The notes: a model not told the origin generated them from the letters alone. DNA of 64,000 nt from Apium graveolens (GCF_009905375.1 NC_133650.1:147702567-147766566); one strand, 5' to 3'; shown: positions 1 through 10,305, counted from the stretch's first letter. A program made the numbers and translations.

Positions 1-144
1 ACTTATATATCATATAGAGTACTAATAAAATCTCAGAATATCCATAACAGAACCCCTACATAGTGTGGCATGAAAAGTTTTCTCATTCAGCAAAAACACT
101 ATTCATAAGGGTTTCAAAAATTTCCAAAAATTGGGGTTATTACA
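1..144 (-). mobile_element. Tekay-type LTR terminus, cut by window edge
   Basis: Read on the minus strand from 144, this begins TGTAATAACCCCAATTTT and closely follows the start of the G-element 3' LTR at 31843 for the whole visible length. The gypsy H reading frame is open on the other side of 144 and runs into this LTR, so it looks like the 5' end of a minus-strand insertion into H. The other end and the target duplication lie outside the window, so a full element and a solo LTR cannot be told apart. Confidence 0.75.
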
Positions 145-570
145 AGAACCCTCTATAGGCACTGGAGGATCCGTTCGGCTACCCTCTACATCATCAAAGA
201 TATATCCCAACCCCTTGTCAGGGGGTGCACCTAAGAATGAATAACTCAAGTGATTTGGCTGTCGGTTGAGCTCAAGTATGGGAGCTTCTTGAGTAAATGG
301 TTCAAAACGCTCCTGAGAAATTTTCAGCTCTGCTAACCCAAGAGAATCGAATGGCATATCCAACTTCTTCTCCCACGGAGGTGCATTCAAAACCTGCAGT
401 TGCTCTACTCCTCCTTCATCTTCAAAAACTGAGTCGACCCGCTCTATTTTAAAGCACTCTTCTGTTTCTGTGGGTAACTTTATTGCCTTGAACACATTAA
501 AAGTGACCTTTTGATCGTAAACCTTCATCGAAAGCTCTCCTTTTTGCACATCGATCATAGTTCGGCCTAT
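145..570 (-). pseudogene. Ty3/gypsy element H, fragment downstream of protease
   Basis: This is the continuation of the gypsy H polyprotein past the aspartic protease fold. It encodes RTMIDVQKGELSMKV followed by an acidic linker. In sense order it joins the fragment at 21260-21466: [13 protein letters not shown] lies there and the arginine-threonine that should follow lies here, separated by element A. An open frame of 202 codons (103-711) spans this piece, but its first part is A-LTR sequence and its last part is the LTR at 1-144, so that ORF is a chimera of three elements and not a gene. The host element is Ty3/gypsy; the lineage (Athila/Tat-like) is my guess from the protease wording. It was probably a gag-pol before interruption. 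Confidence 0.75.
566..570. other. target site duplication of element A, left copy
   Basis: The sequence is cctat. The partner at 21255-21259 is cctgt, one substitution apart. Removing A and one copy restores the gypsy H frame across an alanine-threonine-glycine-arginine stretch, which confirms the insertion. Confidence 0.8.
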
Positions 571-1713
571 TGTTATTCCCAGTGGACTAACAATGAGATT
601 TACAGAAGGGGGGTTGAATGTAAATCTCAAAACTTTTTCAAGTTTTGAGCAGTTTGTAAGACTAAGTGTTTGAGTGATCAAATGTGTGTGAATTGCTTGG
701 AGCTGATGCAAACAGATATATATTCAAACACAAATGTAATGAACACAAAGAACTTAAAAACTTTTCTGGTGGATTTGTTGTTCCACCAGAGATGTGTTAT
801 TTCAGAAAATCTGTGATTCAAAATTAAATCACAGTTGCTTCCTAGTACAAACTAGATGATTTTCTCTCTTGATATTTCTAAACAGCTCAGGGAAAAATTC
901 ATTTCTAATTACTAGCTACTACCTGGTTTATATAACACCAAGTTTACAAGTGAAGACAAAGATAAAGTATAATAAGACAATAGTTCTCCACTTGTTTCTG
1001 TTCCATTTTTATCCAGTGTAATATGGAATTATCTGTTGACTTTCCATTATGAACCAGACTAAAAACGGCTGCTTTTTCTGCTGTTCCTGAAATAGGCTAC
1101 CACATCTCTGTCAATCCATGTGCCTCTGTCAGCTTTGTTAACTGTCACTATCAACTCCTATGAGACTGAGCATCCGTTGAAGCTTTCATCCATTGATAGC
1201 TTTATCCGTTGATGCTCTAGCAGTGCATCCGTTGAAGCTTTCATCCGTTGATGGCTTTATCCGTTGATGCTCTAGCAGTTGAAGCTTTATCCGTTGAAGC
1301 ACTTATCCGTTGATGGATATTATCCATTGAAGCATTTATCCGTTGATGGATATTATCCGTTGAAGTATTAGAGGCATCCGTTGAAGCTTAGTTTCTCATC
1401 CGTTGAAGGTCTTCAATATCCGTTGACACTTCTTCACTTATACAAAATTACAAGGCATGAAATATTTACAATTAGCCTTCCTATTTGTACATCCATTAGT
1501 AGTCAACATGACTGATTATCTCCTAACAACATCTAAGAATTACAGCTTAAAATCAGAGAGTGAGATGTGCTACAATACCAAACTTATTGCTAAGTAAGGC
1601 TACTCCTTCAACGGATAGCCAAGATGGTCTTATCCGTTGAGGCTACAAACACTAGATTTCTACTTAAGTGTTTTGCTGAACTTATCATCAAACTAATACA
1701 CATATTCCTAACA
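571..1713 (-). repeat. 3' LTR of element A
   Basis: It runs from TGTTATTCCC at the left to CTAACA at the right and matches 20112-21254 base for base except for about a dozen substitutions, with no length change. In transcription order (right to left) it holds an inverted motif pair near its start, the TCAACGGAT array, a TATA box at 927-936 and then the R/U5 part. Confidence 0.93.
1163..1432 (-). repeat. TCAACGGAT motif array in U3 of the 3' LTR
   Basis: About 14 copies of the plus-strand motif (g/t)(c/t)atccgttga(a/t)g lie here, separated by 3 to 20 bases, some with ccattga in place of ccgttga. The array lies about 230 to 500 bp upstream of the TATA box in sense orientation, so it occupies the usual enhancer part of U3. 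A further inverted pair is at 1608-1645. The copy in the other LTR is at 20704-20973. The AACGG core resembles the plant MYB3R (MSA) recognition core; that link is an inference. Confidence 0.85.
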
Positions 1714-1729
1714 ATCTCCCCTATTTATG
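1714..1729 (-). other. polypurine tract of element A
   Basis: In sense orientation this reads CATAAATAGGGGAGAT directly before the 3' LTR, the expected position for the plus-strand primer. Confidence 0.8.
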
Positions 1730-1900
1730 TCTACTAGAACTGTAGGCATAAATTTGGGTTTAGCTTGATGATAACAAAACACTTAACAAATATATTGACT
1801 GTAACAAAGCAGAAATTCAAAAGTGCTGCAAAAGTGTATATGCTGAGATGAAATTGAAGAAGTACATTGTTTCCAAGGGTGCTCCTTTAGCTTGAGCAAA
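1730..1900 (-). other. spacer between env-like ORF and purine tract
   Basis: This is a short untranslated stretch between the env-like stop codon and the purine tract. I see no further structure in it. Confidence 0.6.
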
Positions 1901-4900
1901 TTACTTTCTTTTCCTTTGATCCCTGGTTTTCTTTCCTAGCCTCCTGTCATTTTCCTCCATTTGAAGTTGAAGTTGTCTGTAGAATTCAGCTTCATCTTCT
2001 TCATTGATATCTAACTTAGATTGCATATCCTTGAGAGTTTCATTACTGGCAATCTTTAGCTGATCTTCAATTCTGAAAAATCTTCTGACTCTTTTGTTGT
2101 CTCTAAACTCCATCAACCAATGAGGTGATTTGTGATTTGTGATACCTCTCTTTGGAATGAGTAAAGTTCTAGGCAAAGCATTGGGCTCCCTCCAAGTTTT
2201 CCTTATGTTGGAAATCTTGTTGAGAATCTCAATCCTGGTAGTTCTGGTAAAGCCAGAATCCTTATGTATGGCTGAGTAGACTCTAATCAAGGTAGTGTAG
2301 CCTTCATTCAGAATTCTGTGAAGAGGCCATGTTCTTTCCCCAGCTCCTTTGTATTTGAACACTAGTCTTTCTGGTAGCTGTCTGTAGGCAGCTATTCCCC
2401 TTACATCCTCCAGCTCATCCAGATAGAGTTCAATGTCTGAAAATTCTTTTATGTCACAGATGTGAACATAATCATCTTTAGAGTTTTGAGGTTTGGACTT
2501 AGGCTTCTGTGTGAATTTGATTGAGGCTTTAGAAGGTGTTGATTTGATTCTTCTTTTCTGCTTCTTTGATGGTGGAGAAGAGGTTAGGAAGGTGGGCAAT
2601 TTGATGGTGTCCCAATCAATTGGTTCCTCCTTGGGAATGATTGTTTCACCATGAATGTTCATGAAGGGGTCAGGTACAATGGGTTCAGGAATGGAGGGTA
2701 GTGGTTTGGATATTGATTGGGTTTCTTCAGTCTTATCTACCTTCTTTCTCTTTGTATTGACCTTCTTTCTTTTCCCTTTCTGCCATTCTTCCTTACTTCT
2801 TTCCTCCATCTCAGTACCAACCATGTCGCCTATAGCTTCATCTTCACCTTTGTCTTCAATTACTTTCTGATCTTCAGCCTGACTTGACTCTAGCTGTTTT
2901 TCAAGCTTTGCTTGTGCTCTTTTGTCAGCCTTTAGCTGTTTGGCTTCTTCCTTCAACCTTTTGGTTTCTTCCTTCTTGGCTATTGAGAATTTGGGATGTC
3001 CTTGCATCATACATATGCTCTTTCCCTCTCTGAAAATAATAGCCATGTTTCTCCTTACAGCCTCATCCATGGTCTCTTTGAGATATGCAATACTTCTTCC
3101 TAAAAGCTTGTCCTCATCTGCTTTTGGAAGAGGAAAATCCACCTCTTTTAGAGGATTCATTGTAGAGTCCTTATTGGATCTGTTATTGGGCTTGAGAACC
3201 ATAGGTTGCAGATCTTTGGAAGAAGTTTCTCCATCCTTATGCCTCCCTACTGGCTTGAGTTCCATAATAATTGATTCCACTTTTGTGCTATGCTTCACAG
3301 ATTGTGATTGAGAAGTTGTAGAACCAAATATTAGTTGCATCTTTTCATCAATCTTCTTCCTTTGCTCTTTGACTTGCAATTCAGCTGCTGCTATCTGGAT
3401 TAGATCAATTCCATCTAGCTTTCCTTTGACTTGAATTGGTGGAGAAGTTGAGATGACAGGAACTAGCACTTGAGAAATCTGAACTGTTGTAGATGGCTCT
3501 CCTTCCCCTTCCCCTTTATTCTCCCCCTTTTTGTTATCATCAAGGGTAGGGGTCAAGCCTTGTGCTTGTGCCAGGTGCATGAGGAGATTTGTTTGAGTTT
3601 GTTGATTCTGAAGAATGGTGACCATAGACTCTTCAATTATTTGAACCCTATCTTCCAATCTGGCCAACCTCTTATCAGCATCAGAGGCCTTCCTGAGTCT
3701 CCCCAACAAATCTTGCATAGTACCATAGGGTATGACTGAATCCAATTTCTCAGCATTGTAGGATTTCAGATCAGCAATGTCCAGCTTGAGCTCATCCACA
3801 CTTAGATTGTGCTGGTAATGCTGCAACTGCAAGAGATGCAGAGATTCCAGATGAGCTTGAAGAAGTGCCTTGGTGCCAGCATCCTGAGTCTCCTGAATGG
3901 CTTGCTGAATTGTCATGACTTGTTTGACCAAAGTGACACCAAACTCTCCTGGTGTTGATGGTTTGGTCCATGCCCATGCAGGAAGATTAGGAACAGAACT
4001 TGGGCCTGCTACTCCCCCTAAGTTCATGCTCTCATTCAAAGAATTAGAGTCATCATCATTAGAATTTACTCCAAATTCTTCAGATGGCTCACCAGCTTGA
4101 GAAGGCAGCCTGTTGACAGCAGCTTTGTCTCTTAGAAGAGATTCTGAAGTGTGTACAATGTGTAGTGTCTGTTCTGCCTCCACATTGCCCTGTGCAACCA
4201 ATAATTGATAGGCTGAAACAGGGTGAGTAAAAGTGTCAGCATTTAAGGAAATGTTATCAATGACAGCTTTGTAGTGTTGCTGAAATTGTCTTCCCTTATC
4301 TGCATCATCCACTTTCATTAACTCACTAGCAATGGCTGGATCCACCCTTATAGCTTCTGTACCTGCCTTTCTCTCAATTTCTCTCTTTTCTTGCATCAGG
4401 GGCTCCCCCTGGCTCACACACACCCTCACACCCTCACCTTCACCTTCTAAGGTGGCACTCCTCTCACTTTCTTTTGCCATGCTGGAAGAAATAGCATGCA
4501 TTTGGTGACTCTCAACCTCTCCTTTTGCCTGGGAGCAACCCAGCCTCTCACTCAAGAAATCACTCCCTTCCCTCAAGCCTAACAGTGATTGTACAGTTGC
4601 CATGTCCTCTACAGTTGGAGTTGTTTCTGTTAAGTGTGTAGAGGCCATCAACGGATAGGGAGTATCCGTTGAAGTGGAAACTGATGGTATCAACGGATAA
4701 CTGCTGTTAAGCTTATCCGTTGAAGAACAACCACTTGTCAACGGATGAGAGATATCCGTTGAAGAAGGAAATGATGTAGAGATAGAAAGTGATATAATTG
4801 TTGAATCTGTGTGGATTGATTTTAAGTGAGGTGACACAAATTCTGCAACTACATCTGAAAGAATTGGCTGATGATCCAACAAATCATCTAAAAGATGATG

Positions 4901-6415
4901 ATCACCAGGTTTTGAGTGGGGCTCCTCCCTGAGTTTTAATGAGGGAGAATCAGGAATTGATGTGAATATCATATCCACATCAAGAGAGGGTGTAGGAGAG
5001 TTTGAGGAATGGTGTGTGTCTATATTGAGAGAATGGGGCTGTGATTCCACATTTGCTGGAATCACATCAAGCTGAATTTGAGAAGGCACATATACTGGTG
5101 GGTGTATCTGTGTTGTGTGTGCCCCTTGTGTGGAAACTAGGGTTTTGGCCTTCTTCTTCCTTGAAAAGGTTTGAATTGGTGAATGTTTAGCTTCAGTGTC
5201 CCTCCCTCTTTTGTTCTGTGTCCCTGGATGGGGACTATTTTCAATAGTTACATCCTTTTGGGAGGATGCAACTAGGGATGTGCTGGACTCCTTTTGAACC
5301 ACTACAGTCTTTTGAGAGACTGTGGCTTGGCTGGAATGGGTACCACTCACCTCTCCCACCTTATCCTGGGGGGCTTTTTGATGTTCACCCCTCCCCTCAC
5401 CACTCACACCCTGTTCACTCCCTTCAGGGTTTATGGTAGTTGTTACAACTGTTGTCTTTTGAGAAACAACAGAGGTAAGTTTCTTTGACTTGACTTTGGA
5501 GATTTTAGATTTGGTGGCTTTGGTAGGAACCTGTTTGGACAATGACACAGGTTCCATAGCCACACTAGAAGGCAAAGAAACATTGGGGTTGGAAATGGTA
5601 GGAGTTATAGAAACATTTACCTCACTTACCTGTGGTGCATTCATGATTGGCAAGTATACCAATGGCACCTGGCTGTTGAGGTTCATTCTCAAAAGGTCTG
5701 CAAGGACCCTTTTCTCTTGTGCCCAGCATTTGAGTTTATTATTCTCATTGGATATAACCAAACCTTCAGCAACATGGTTAGCCAATAACATAAAGAAGCT
5801 AGCAAAGTAGATGTTATGTGGTCTATTAGCTTTGTTACCTAATCTGGAACCTAATTCTAGCATAACACAGTTGCTAAAATTAAAGTACCTATCAGAAACT
5901 AGCATATAGAGCATATTAACAAGAGATGAAGTGATAGCATCAAAATTGCTAATCTTCCCAGAGAAAACCTTAATAAAGGCATCTCCAAGAAAACTCCATT
6001 CTTTCCTAAGGCATTTCCTTCTAATACTACCTAAACTAGTAGAATCAAAAGCATAGCCTATGGAATCTAGCATAGCAAAGACATCTTTATCAGTGTGTGG
6101 TGTCATGGCATTATTCTCAGGCAACTTAAAGCAAGATTGTAAATCATCACAATTAATGCAATAGTCCTTACCTTTGAGAGAGAAGGCAATGGTCATATCT
6201 GTGGAGTTGAACTCTGCAGTTGTCCAAATCTCCTCAATCACTTCACAGTAGATGGTTGGGGCTTCCAGCATTGCATAGCTCAGTTTGCAGTTCTTGATGA
6301 AGTCCATCATCTTGTGATAATCAGAATGGGCTTCCTTCTTTTCAACCAAGACTATGAAATTATTCTTTTCATAAACAAATCCTGTTTGAGACATAATTTT
6401 GACTACTGGTGCCAT
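1901..6415 (-). CDS. env-like ORF of element A (1504 codons, intact)
   Basis: This is the third ORF of a SIRE/Maximus-type element, placed 3' of pol where such elements carry an ORF often called env-like. It is uninterrupted although gag and pol of the same copy carry stops. Residues 1-230 form a predicted globular domain (start MAPVVKIMSQ, later KGKDYCINCDDLQSCF). Residues about 260-700 are Ser/Thr/Pro-rich and low in complexity, and the TCAACGGATA motif is written into the codons near 4650-4770. The region from about 850 on is helical with charged coiled-coil stretches (KRLKEEAKQLKADKRAQAK). A conserved-looking C-terminal domain includes GERTWPLHRILNEGY. I see no clear signal peptide or transmembrane helix, so a true envelope role is not supported. 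Elements E (41165-44203) and F (35956-36156) carry broken relatives. Function is unknown. Confidence 0.8.
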   Translation of the reverse strand: MAPVVKIMSQTGFVYEKNNFIVLVEKKEAHSDYHKMMDFIKNCKLSYAMLEAPTIYCEVIEEIWTTAEFNSTDMTIAFSLKGKDYCINCDDLQSCFKLPENNAMTPHTDKDVFAMLDSIGYAFDSTSLGSIRRKCLRKEWSFLGDAFIKVFSGKISNFDAITSSLVNMLYMLVSDRYFNFSNCVMLELGSRLGNKANRPHNIYFASFFMLLANHVAEGLVISNENNKLKCWAQEKRVLADLLRMNLNSQVPLVYLPIMNAPQVSEVNVSITPTISNPNVSLPSSVAMEPVSLSKQVPTKATKSKISKVKSKKLTSVVSQKTTVVTTTINPEGSEQGVSGEGRGEHQKAPQDKVGEVSGTHSSQATVSQKTVVVQKESSTSLVASSQKDVTIENSPHPGTQNKRGRDTEAKHSPIQTFSRKKKAKTLVSTQGAHTTQIHPPVYVPSQIQLDVIPANVESQPHSLNIDTHHSSNSPTPSLDVDMIFTSIPDSPSLKLREEPHSKPGDHHLLDDLLDHQPILSDVVAEFVSPHLKSIHTDSTIISLSISTSFPSSTDISHPLTSGCSSTDKLNSSYPLIPSVSTSTDTPYPLMASTHLTETTPTVEDMATVQSLLGLREGSDFLSERLGCSQAKGEVESHQMHAISSSMAKESERSATLEGEGEGVRVCVSQGEPLMQEKREIERKAGTEAIRVDPAIASELMKVDDADKGRQFQQHYKAVIDNISLNADTFTHPVSAYQLLVAQGNVEAEQTLHIVHTSESLLRDKAAVNRLPSQAGEPSEEFGVNSNDDDSNSLNESMNLGGVAGPSSVPNLPAWAWTKPSTPGEFGVTLVKQVMTIQQAIQETQDAGTKALLQAHLESLHLLQLQHYQHNLSVDELKLDIADLKSYNAEKLDSVIPYGTMQDLLGRLRKASDADKRLARLEDRVQIIEESMVTILQNQQTQTNLLMHLAQAQGLTPTLDDNKKGENKGEGEGEPSTTVQISQVLVPVISTSPPIQVKGKLDGIDLIQIAAAELQVKEQRKKIDEKMQLIFGSTTSQSQSVKHSTKVESIIMELKPVGRHKDGETSSKDLQPMVLKPNNRSNKDSTMNPLKEVDFPLPKADEDKLLGRSIAYLKETMDEAVRRNMAIIFREGKSICMMQGHPKFSIAKKEETKRLKEEAKQLKADKRAQAKLEKQLESSQAEDQKVIEDKGEDEAIGDMVGTEMEERSKEEWQKGKRKKVNTKRKKVDKTEETQSISKPLPSIPEPIVPDPFMNIHGETIIPKEEPIDWDTIKLPTFLTSSPPSKKQKRRIKSTPSKASIKFTQKPKSKPQNSKDDYVHICDIKEFSDIELYLDELEDVRGIAAYRQLPERLVFKYKGAGERTWPLHRILNEGYTTLIRVYSAIHKDSGFTRTTRIEILNKISNIRKTWREPNALPRTLLIPKRGITNHKSPHWLMEFRDNKRVRRFFRIEDQLKIASNETLKDMQSKLDINEEDEAEFYRQLQLQMEENDRRLGKKTRDQRKRK

Positions 6416-6947
6416 TTTTGTGAGTAGAGGTTGCAGAGAAGAACTTGAGAATTGAGAGAGAAAGAGAATGATAATTGCAAGAAAGCGTAAAGTGAAAATA
6501 AGAATTCAATTGGGCTTTTATACTTTCTTGAATTAAAACACAAATTAAAACAATTAAATGATACTTTTAAGTAAGTGAAAGCCGTTCAGGAATAAAAGAA
6601 ACTGTAGAAATTCTGAAAACTACCGTAAATGCAAATACATACAACACTGTATATCTGTATCAACGGTTGAGTAAAAGAATCAACGGCTGTGACTCACTAA
6701 CGTGACACATCAACAGATAAGGTAAATAGTTATCCGTTGATGAACAACACTATTTTATCCGTTGAAGGATAAAATTACCAGAAATGTATTTGTCTTTCAA
6801 CGGATAATGAATATCCGTTGATAGAACAATTTTGGCTTTCAACGGATAGGGAATATCCGTTGATAGGATAAGTCTTGATTAAAGCCAACTTTGTTCTTGC
6901 AGCAAATTCATTTCAGGCTACAAGACAGATTATATAGATGACATAGA
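6416..6947 (-). promoter_or_regulatory. pol-env intergenic region with palindromic motif pairs
   Basis: This is non-coding sequence between the pol stop and the env-like ATG. It holds repeated TCAACGGATA motifs in both orientations, several as close inverted pairs (around 6710-6740, 6797-6820 and 6838-6862). An internal promoter or a splice acceptor for a separate env-like transcript would have to lie here. The sequence suggests a regulatory block but does not prove one. Confidence 0.55.
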
Positions 6948-9900
6948 TTATGAATAGTTAAGCATACCTAACTCACTTACTAATCTTGTGAATGTTGATT
7001 CATCAAGTGGCTTGGTAAATATGTCTGCAATCTGCTTTTCACTTGGAACAAAATGAAGTTCCACTGTACCTTTCAACACATGTTCCCTAATAAAGTGGTA
7101 CTTGATATCAATGTGCTTGGTTCTTGAGTGCTGCACTGGATTTTCAGTAATGGCAATGGCACTTGTGTTGTCACAAAATATTGGAATTTTGTCAACAGTT
7201 ATACCATAGTCAAATAACTGATTCCTCATCCACAGTATTTGTGCACAGCAACTACCAGCTGCAATGTATTCAACTTCAGCCGTTGATGTGGAAACAAAAT
7301 TCTGCTTCTTGCTGAACCATGATACAAGCTTGTTTCCTAGAAATTGACAGGTGCCTGTTGTGCTTTTCCTGTCTAATTTGCAACCTGTATAATCTGCATC
7401 TGAGTAGCCAATTAGATCAAAGCCAGACTCTCTAGGGTACCAAATTCCTAGATTTGGAGTCCCTTTGAGATATCTGAAAATTCTTTTAATAGCCACTAAG
7501 TGAGATTCTTTAGGGTCAGCTTGAAATCTAGCACAGAGACATGTAGAAAACATAATATCAGGTCTACTGGCAGTTAAATATAAAAGTGAGCCAACCATGC
7601 CTCTATAACTTGTAATATCCACAGACTTTTCAGCCTTGTTTAATTCAAGCTTGGTGGCAGTGGCCATGGGAGTTTTTGCAGGTGAACAATCCATTAAGTC
7701 AAACTTCTTTAAAAGATCATAAATATATTTAGTTTGACTAATGAAAATTCTACCACTAACTTGTTTAACTTGTAAACCAAGAAAGTAAGTTAGCTCTCCC
7801 ATCATGCTCATTTCATATTTACTTTGCATTAATTTAGCAAACTTTTTACAAAGTTTATCATCTGTAGATCCAAATATAATATCATCTACATAAATTTATA
7901 CAAGTATCTTAGAGCCATTAACATTTCTAAAGAAGAGAGTTTTGTCAACAGTACCTCTTGTGAAGTGATTATCTAGAAGGAACTTTGATAAAGTCTCATA
8001 CCAGGCTCTAGGTGCTTGCTTTAGTCCATAGAGTGCTTTCAAGAGATAATACACATGGTCTGGAAAGTTTGGATCTTCAAAACCTGGAGGTTGGCTTACA
8101 TAAACTTCTTCCTCCAATTCCCCATTTAGAAATGCACTCTTGACATCCATCTGATAGACTTTGAAATTGGCATTAGCTGCATAGGCTAGAAAGATTCTGA
8201 TGGCTTCAAGTCTTGCAACTGGAGCAAATGTTTCATCAAAATCTATTCCCTCTTGTTGAGAATAGCCTTTGGCAACCAATCTGGCTTTATTCCTTATGAC
8301 AATGCCATTTTCATCTATCTTGTTTCTGAATACCCATTTTGTGTCAATAGAACTCTTGTTCTTTGGCTTGGGTACCAGCTTCCACACTTTGTTCCTCTCA
8401 AATTGGTTTAGCTCCTCTTGCATAGCTAAAATCCAATCTGGATCCAAAAGAGCTTCTTCCACTCGCTTAGGTTCCTCCTGTGATAGAAAGCTACTATACA
8501 GACATTCATCTTGAGTAGCCCTTCTAGTTTGTACTTTAGATGTAGCATCACCAATGATCAGTTCAAAAGGGTTATTCTTGGTCCATTTCCTTTGAGGTGG
8601 TAGATTAGCCCTTGATGAGGTTGCCTCAGTATTGTCATGATGTGAGATAGAATGTTGATTTGTTGAAACTCCCCCTGAGTTGCTGATCCTTTGAAAGGAA
8701 TTGGGAGTTCTATCAACTAATGAGGTGAAGTGATTATCCGTTGACATACTGTGATCAACGGATGCTTCGTTATAAACTTCAACGGATGATGCACTTTGTC
8801 TTTCAACGGATGCTGCATTGCTTCTTTCAATGGAAGCTGAATTTTGACTTTCAACGGATGCAGCATTCTGTGCATTATCCAAAGGCAGACTCTGGTTTCT
8901 TCTTGAGATGCTTTCTTCATCAATCTCATCTTCACTATCATCATAATATATCTCAATATTGTCAAATTTGAGTCCTTCATGATGTCCCTCATCTGTTAGT
9001 CCATCAATCTTTTTATCATCAAACACAACATGTACAGATTCCATGACAATGTTGGTTCTTAGATTGTAGACCCTATATGATTTTCCAGCAGAATAACCAA
9101 CAAATATTCCTTCATCAGCCTTTGCATCAAACTTTCCTTTGTGATCAGATTGATTCCTTAAGATGTAACATTTGCAACCAAAGACATGTAGAAAGTTTAA
9201 AGTTGGTTTTCTTCTCTTGAATAATTTATAGGGAGTCATGCATTTTGCTTGATTGATTAGAGAAATATTCTGAGTGTAACATGCACAGTTAACAACCTCA
9301 GCCCAAAAATAAGTTGGGAGCTTTGACTCCTCAAGCATTGTCCTTGCAGCTTCAATTAGTGATCTGTTCTTCCTTTCCACCACACCATTTTGTTGTGGAG
9401 TTCTTGGAGCTGAGAACTCATGCATGATCCCATTTACTCCACAGAACATCTTCATGGTTGAATTCTTGAACTCAGTTCCATTGTCACTCCTAATATTCCT
9501 TACTTTGAAATCAGGATGATTGTTGACTTGCTTGATATGATTGATGATGATTTCACTAGCTTCATCCTTTGATCCAAGAAAATAAACCCATGAAAACTTT
9601 GAGAAATCATCTACAATCACTAGGCAGTATCTTTTCCTTGAAATTGACAATACATTGACTGGTCCAAAAAGATCCATGTGTAGAAGTTGCAGTGGTTCAT
9701 CAATTGCAGATTCAAGCTTCTTACTGAATGATACTTTCTTTTGCTTTCCTTTCTGACAAGCATCACACAGTCCATCCCTTGTGAATTCCACTAGAGGCAT
9801 TCCTTTAACTAAGTCCTTTTTGACTAGATCATTCATTGTTTTGAAATTCAAATGGGACAGCTTCTTATGCCATAGCCAACTTTCAACTGTACTTGCTTTG

Positions 9901-10304
9901 CTGAGAAGACAAGTAATGGATTCTGCATCAGTTGAGTTGAAATCAGCTAAGTACACATTTCCTTTTCTAACTCCAGTTAGAACCACTTTATTGTCCTTTT
10001 TACTTGTGATAATACAGGCTTCAGAATTGAAGGAAACAGTATTCCCTCTATCACATAGTTGACTGATGCTCAGTAAATTATGTTTGAGACCATCAACCAA
10101 TGCAACTTCATCAATGATGACATTTTCTTTTGAAATCAAGCCATATCCCATAGTGAATCCTTTGCTGTCATCTCCAAAGGTTATGCTAGGGCCAGCTCTC
10201 TCCTTAAATTCTGTGAGCAGGGTGAAATCTCCTGTCATGTGTCTTGAACAACTACTGTCCAAGTACCATAGATTCCTTCTTTGTCCCTGTACACAACAAA
10301 ATCA
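6948..10304 (-). pseudogene. pol of element A, one nonsense codon at the RT active site
   Basis: This is a copia polyprotein in a frame different from gag, opening just after the gag stop. In order: protease with [11 protein letters not shown] (Ser where the third catalytic-loop residue is usually Gly); the GAG-pre-integrase finger with [10 protein letters not shown] and CDACQKGK; the integrase core with [15 protein letters not shown] and [11 protein letters not shown] giving the D-D-E triad; RT with [28 protein letters not shown] and [14 protein letters not shown]; the YVDD box at 7881-7892; RNaseH with SDADYTGCKLDRKSTTG and CDNTSAI. A TAA at 7896-7898 stands two codons before YVDD. Element E has CAA there, so this is a C-to-T change in the coding strand. 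Otherwise the frame is open to 6948. The linker near 8735-8870 encodes repeated Ala-Ser-Val-Glu units from the ATCCGTTGA motif. Confidence 0.88.
7896..7898 (-). other. in-frame TAA two codons before RT YVDD (element A)
   Basis: In sense orientation the codons read GTA TAA ATT TAT GTA GAT GAT. The stop interrupts the only long pol frame. The same TAA is present in element F at 37724-37726, while element E has CAA. Confidence 0.85.
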
Positions 10305-10305
10305 A

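Noticed and set aside
1163..1432. CRISPR-like array (short direct repeats with spacers)
   Set aside because: Spacers are 3 to 20 bases and unequal, the motif also appears inverted and in coding sequence, and it lies in a plant LTR.
5490..5810. Plus-strand ORF of 106 codons inside the env-like region
   Set aside because: It is a shadow of the minus-strand frame, with no start context or family resemblance. Similar shadow frames elsewhere were dropped for the same reason.
1901..6415. Host nuclear gene encoding a 1504-residue protein
   Set aside because: It lies between the pol and 3' LTR of element A, and decayed relatives occupy the same place in E and F.
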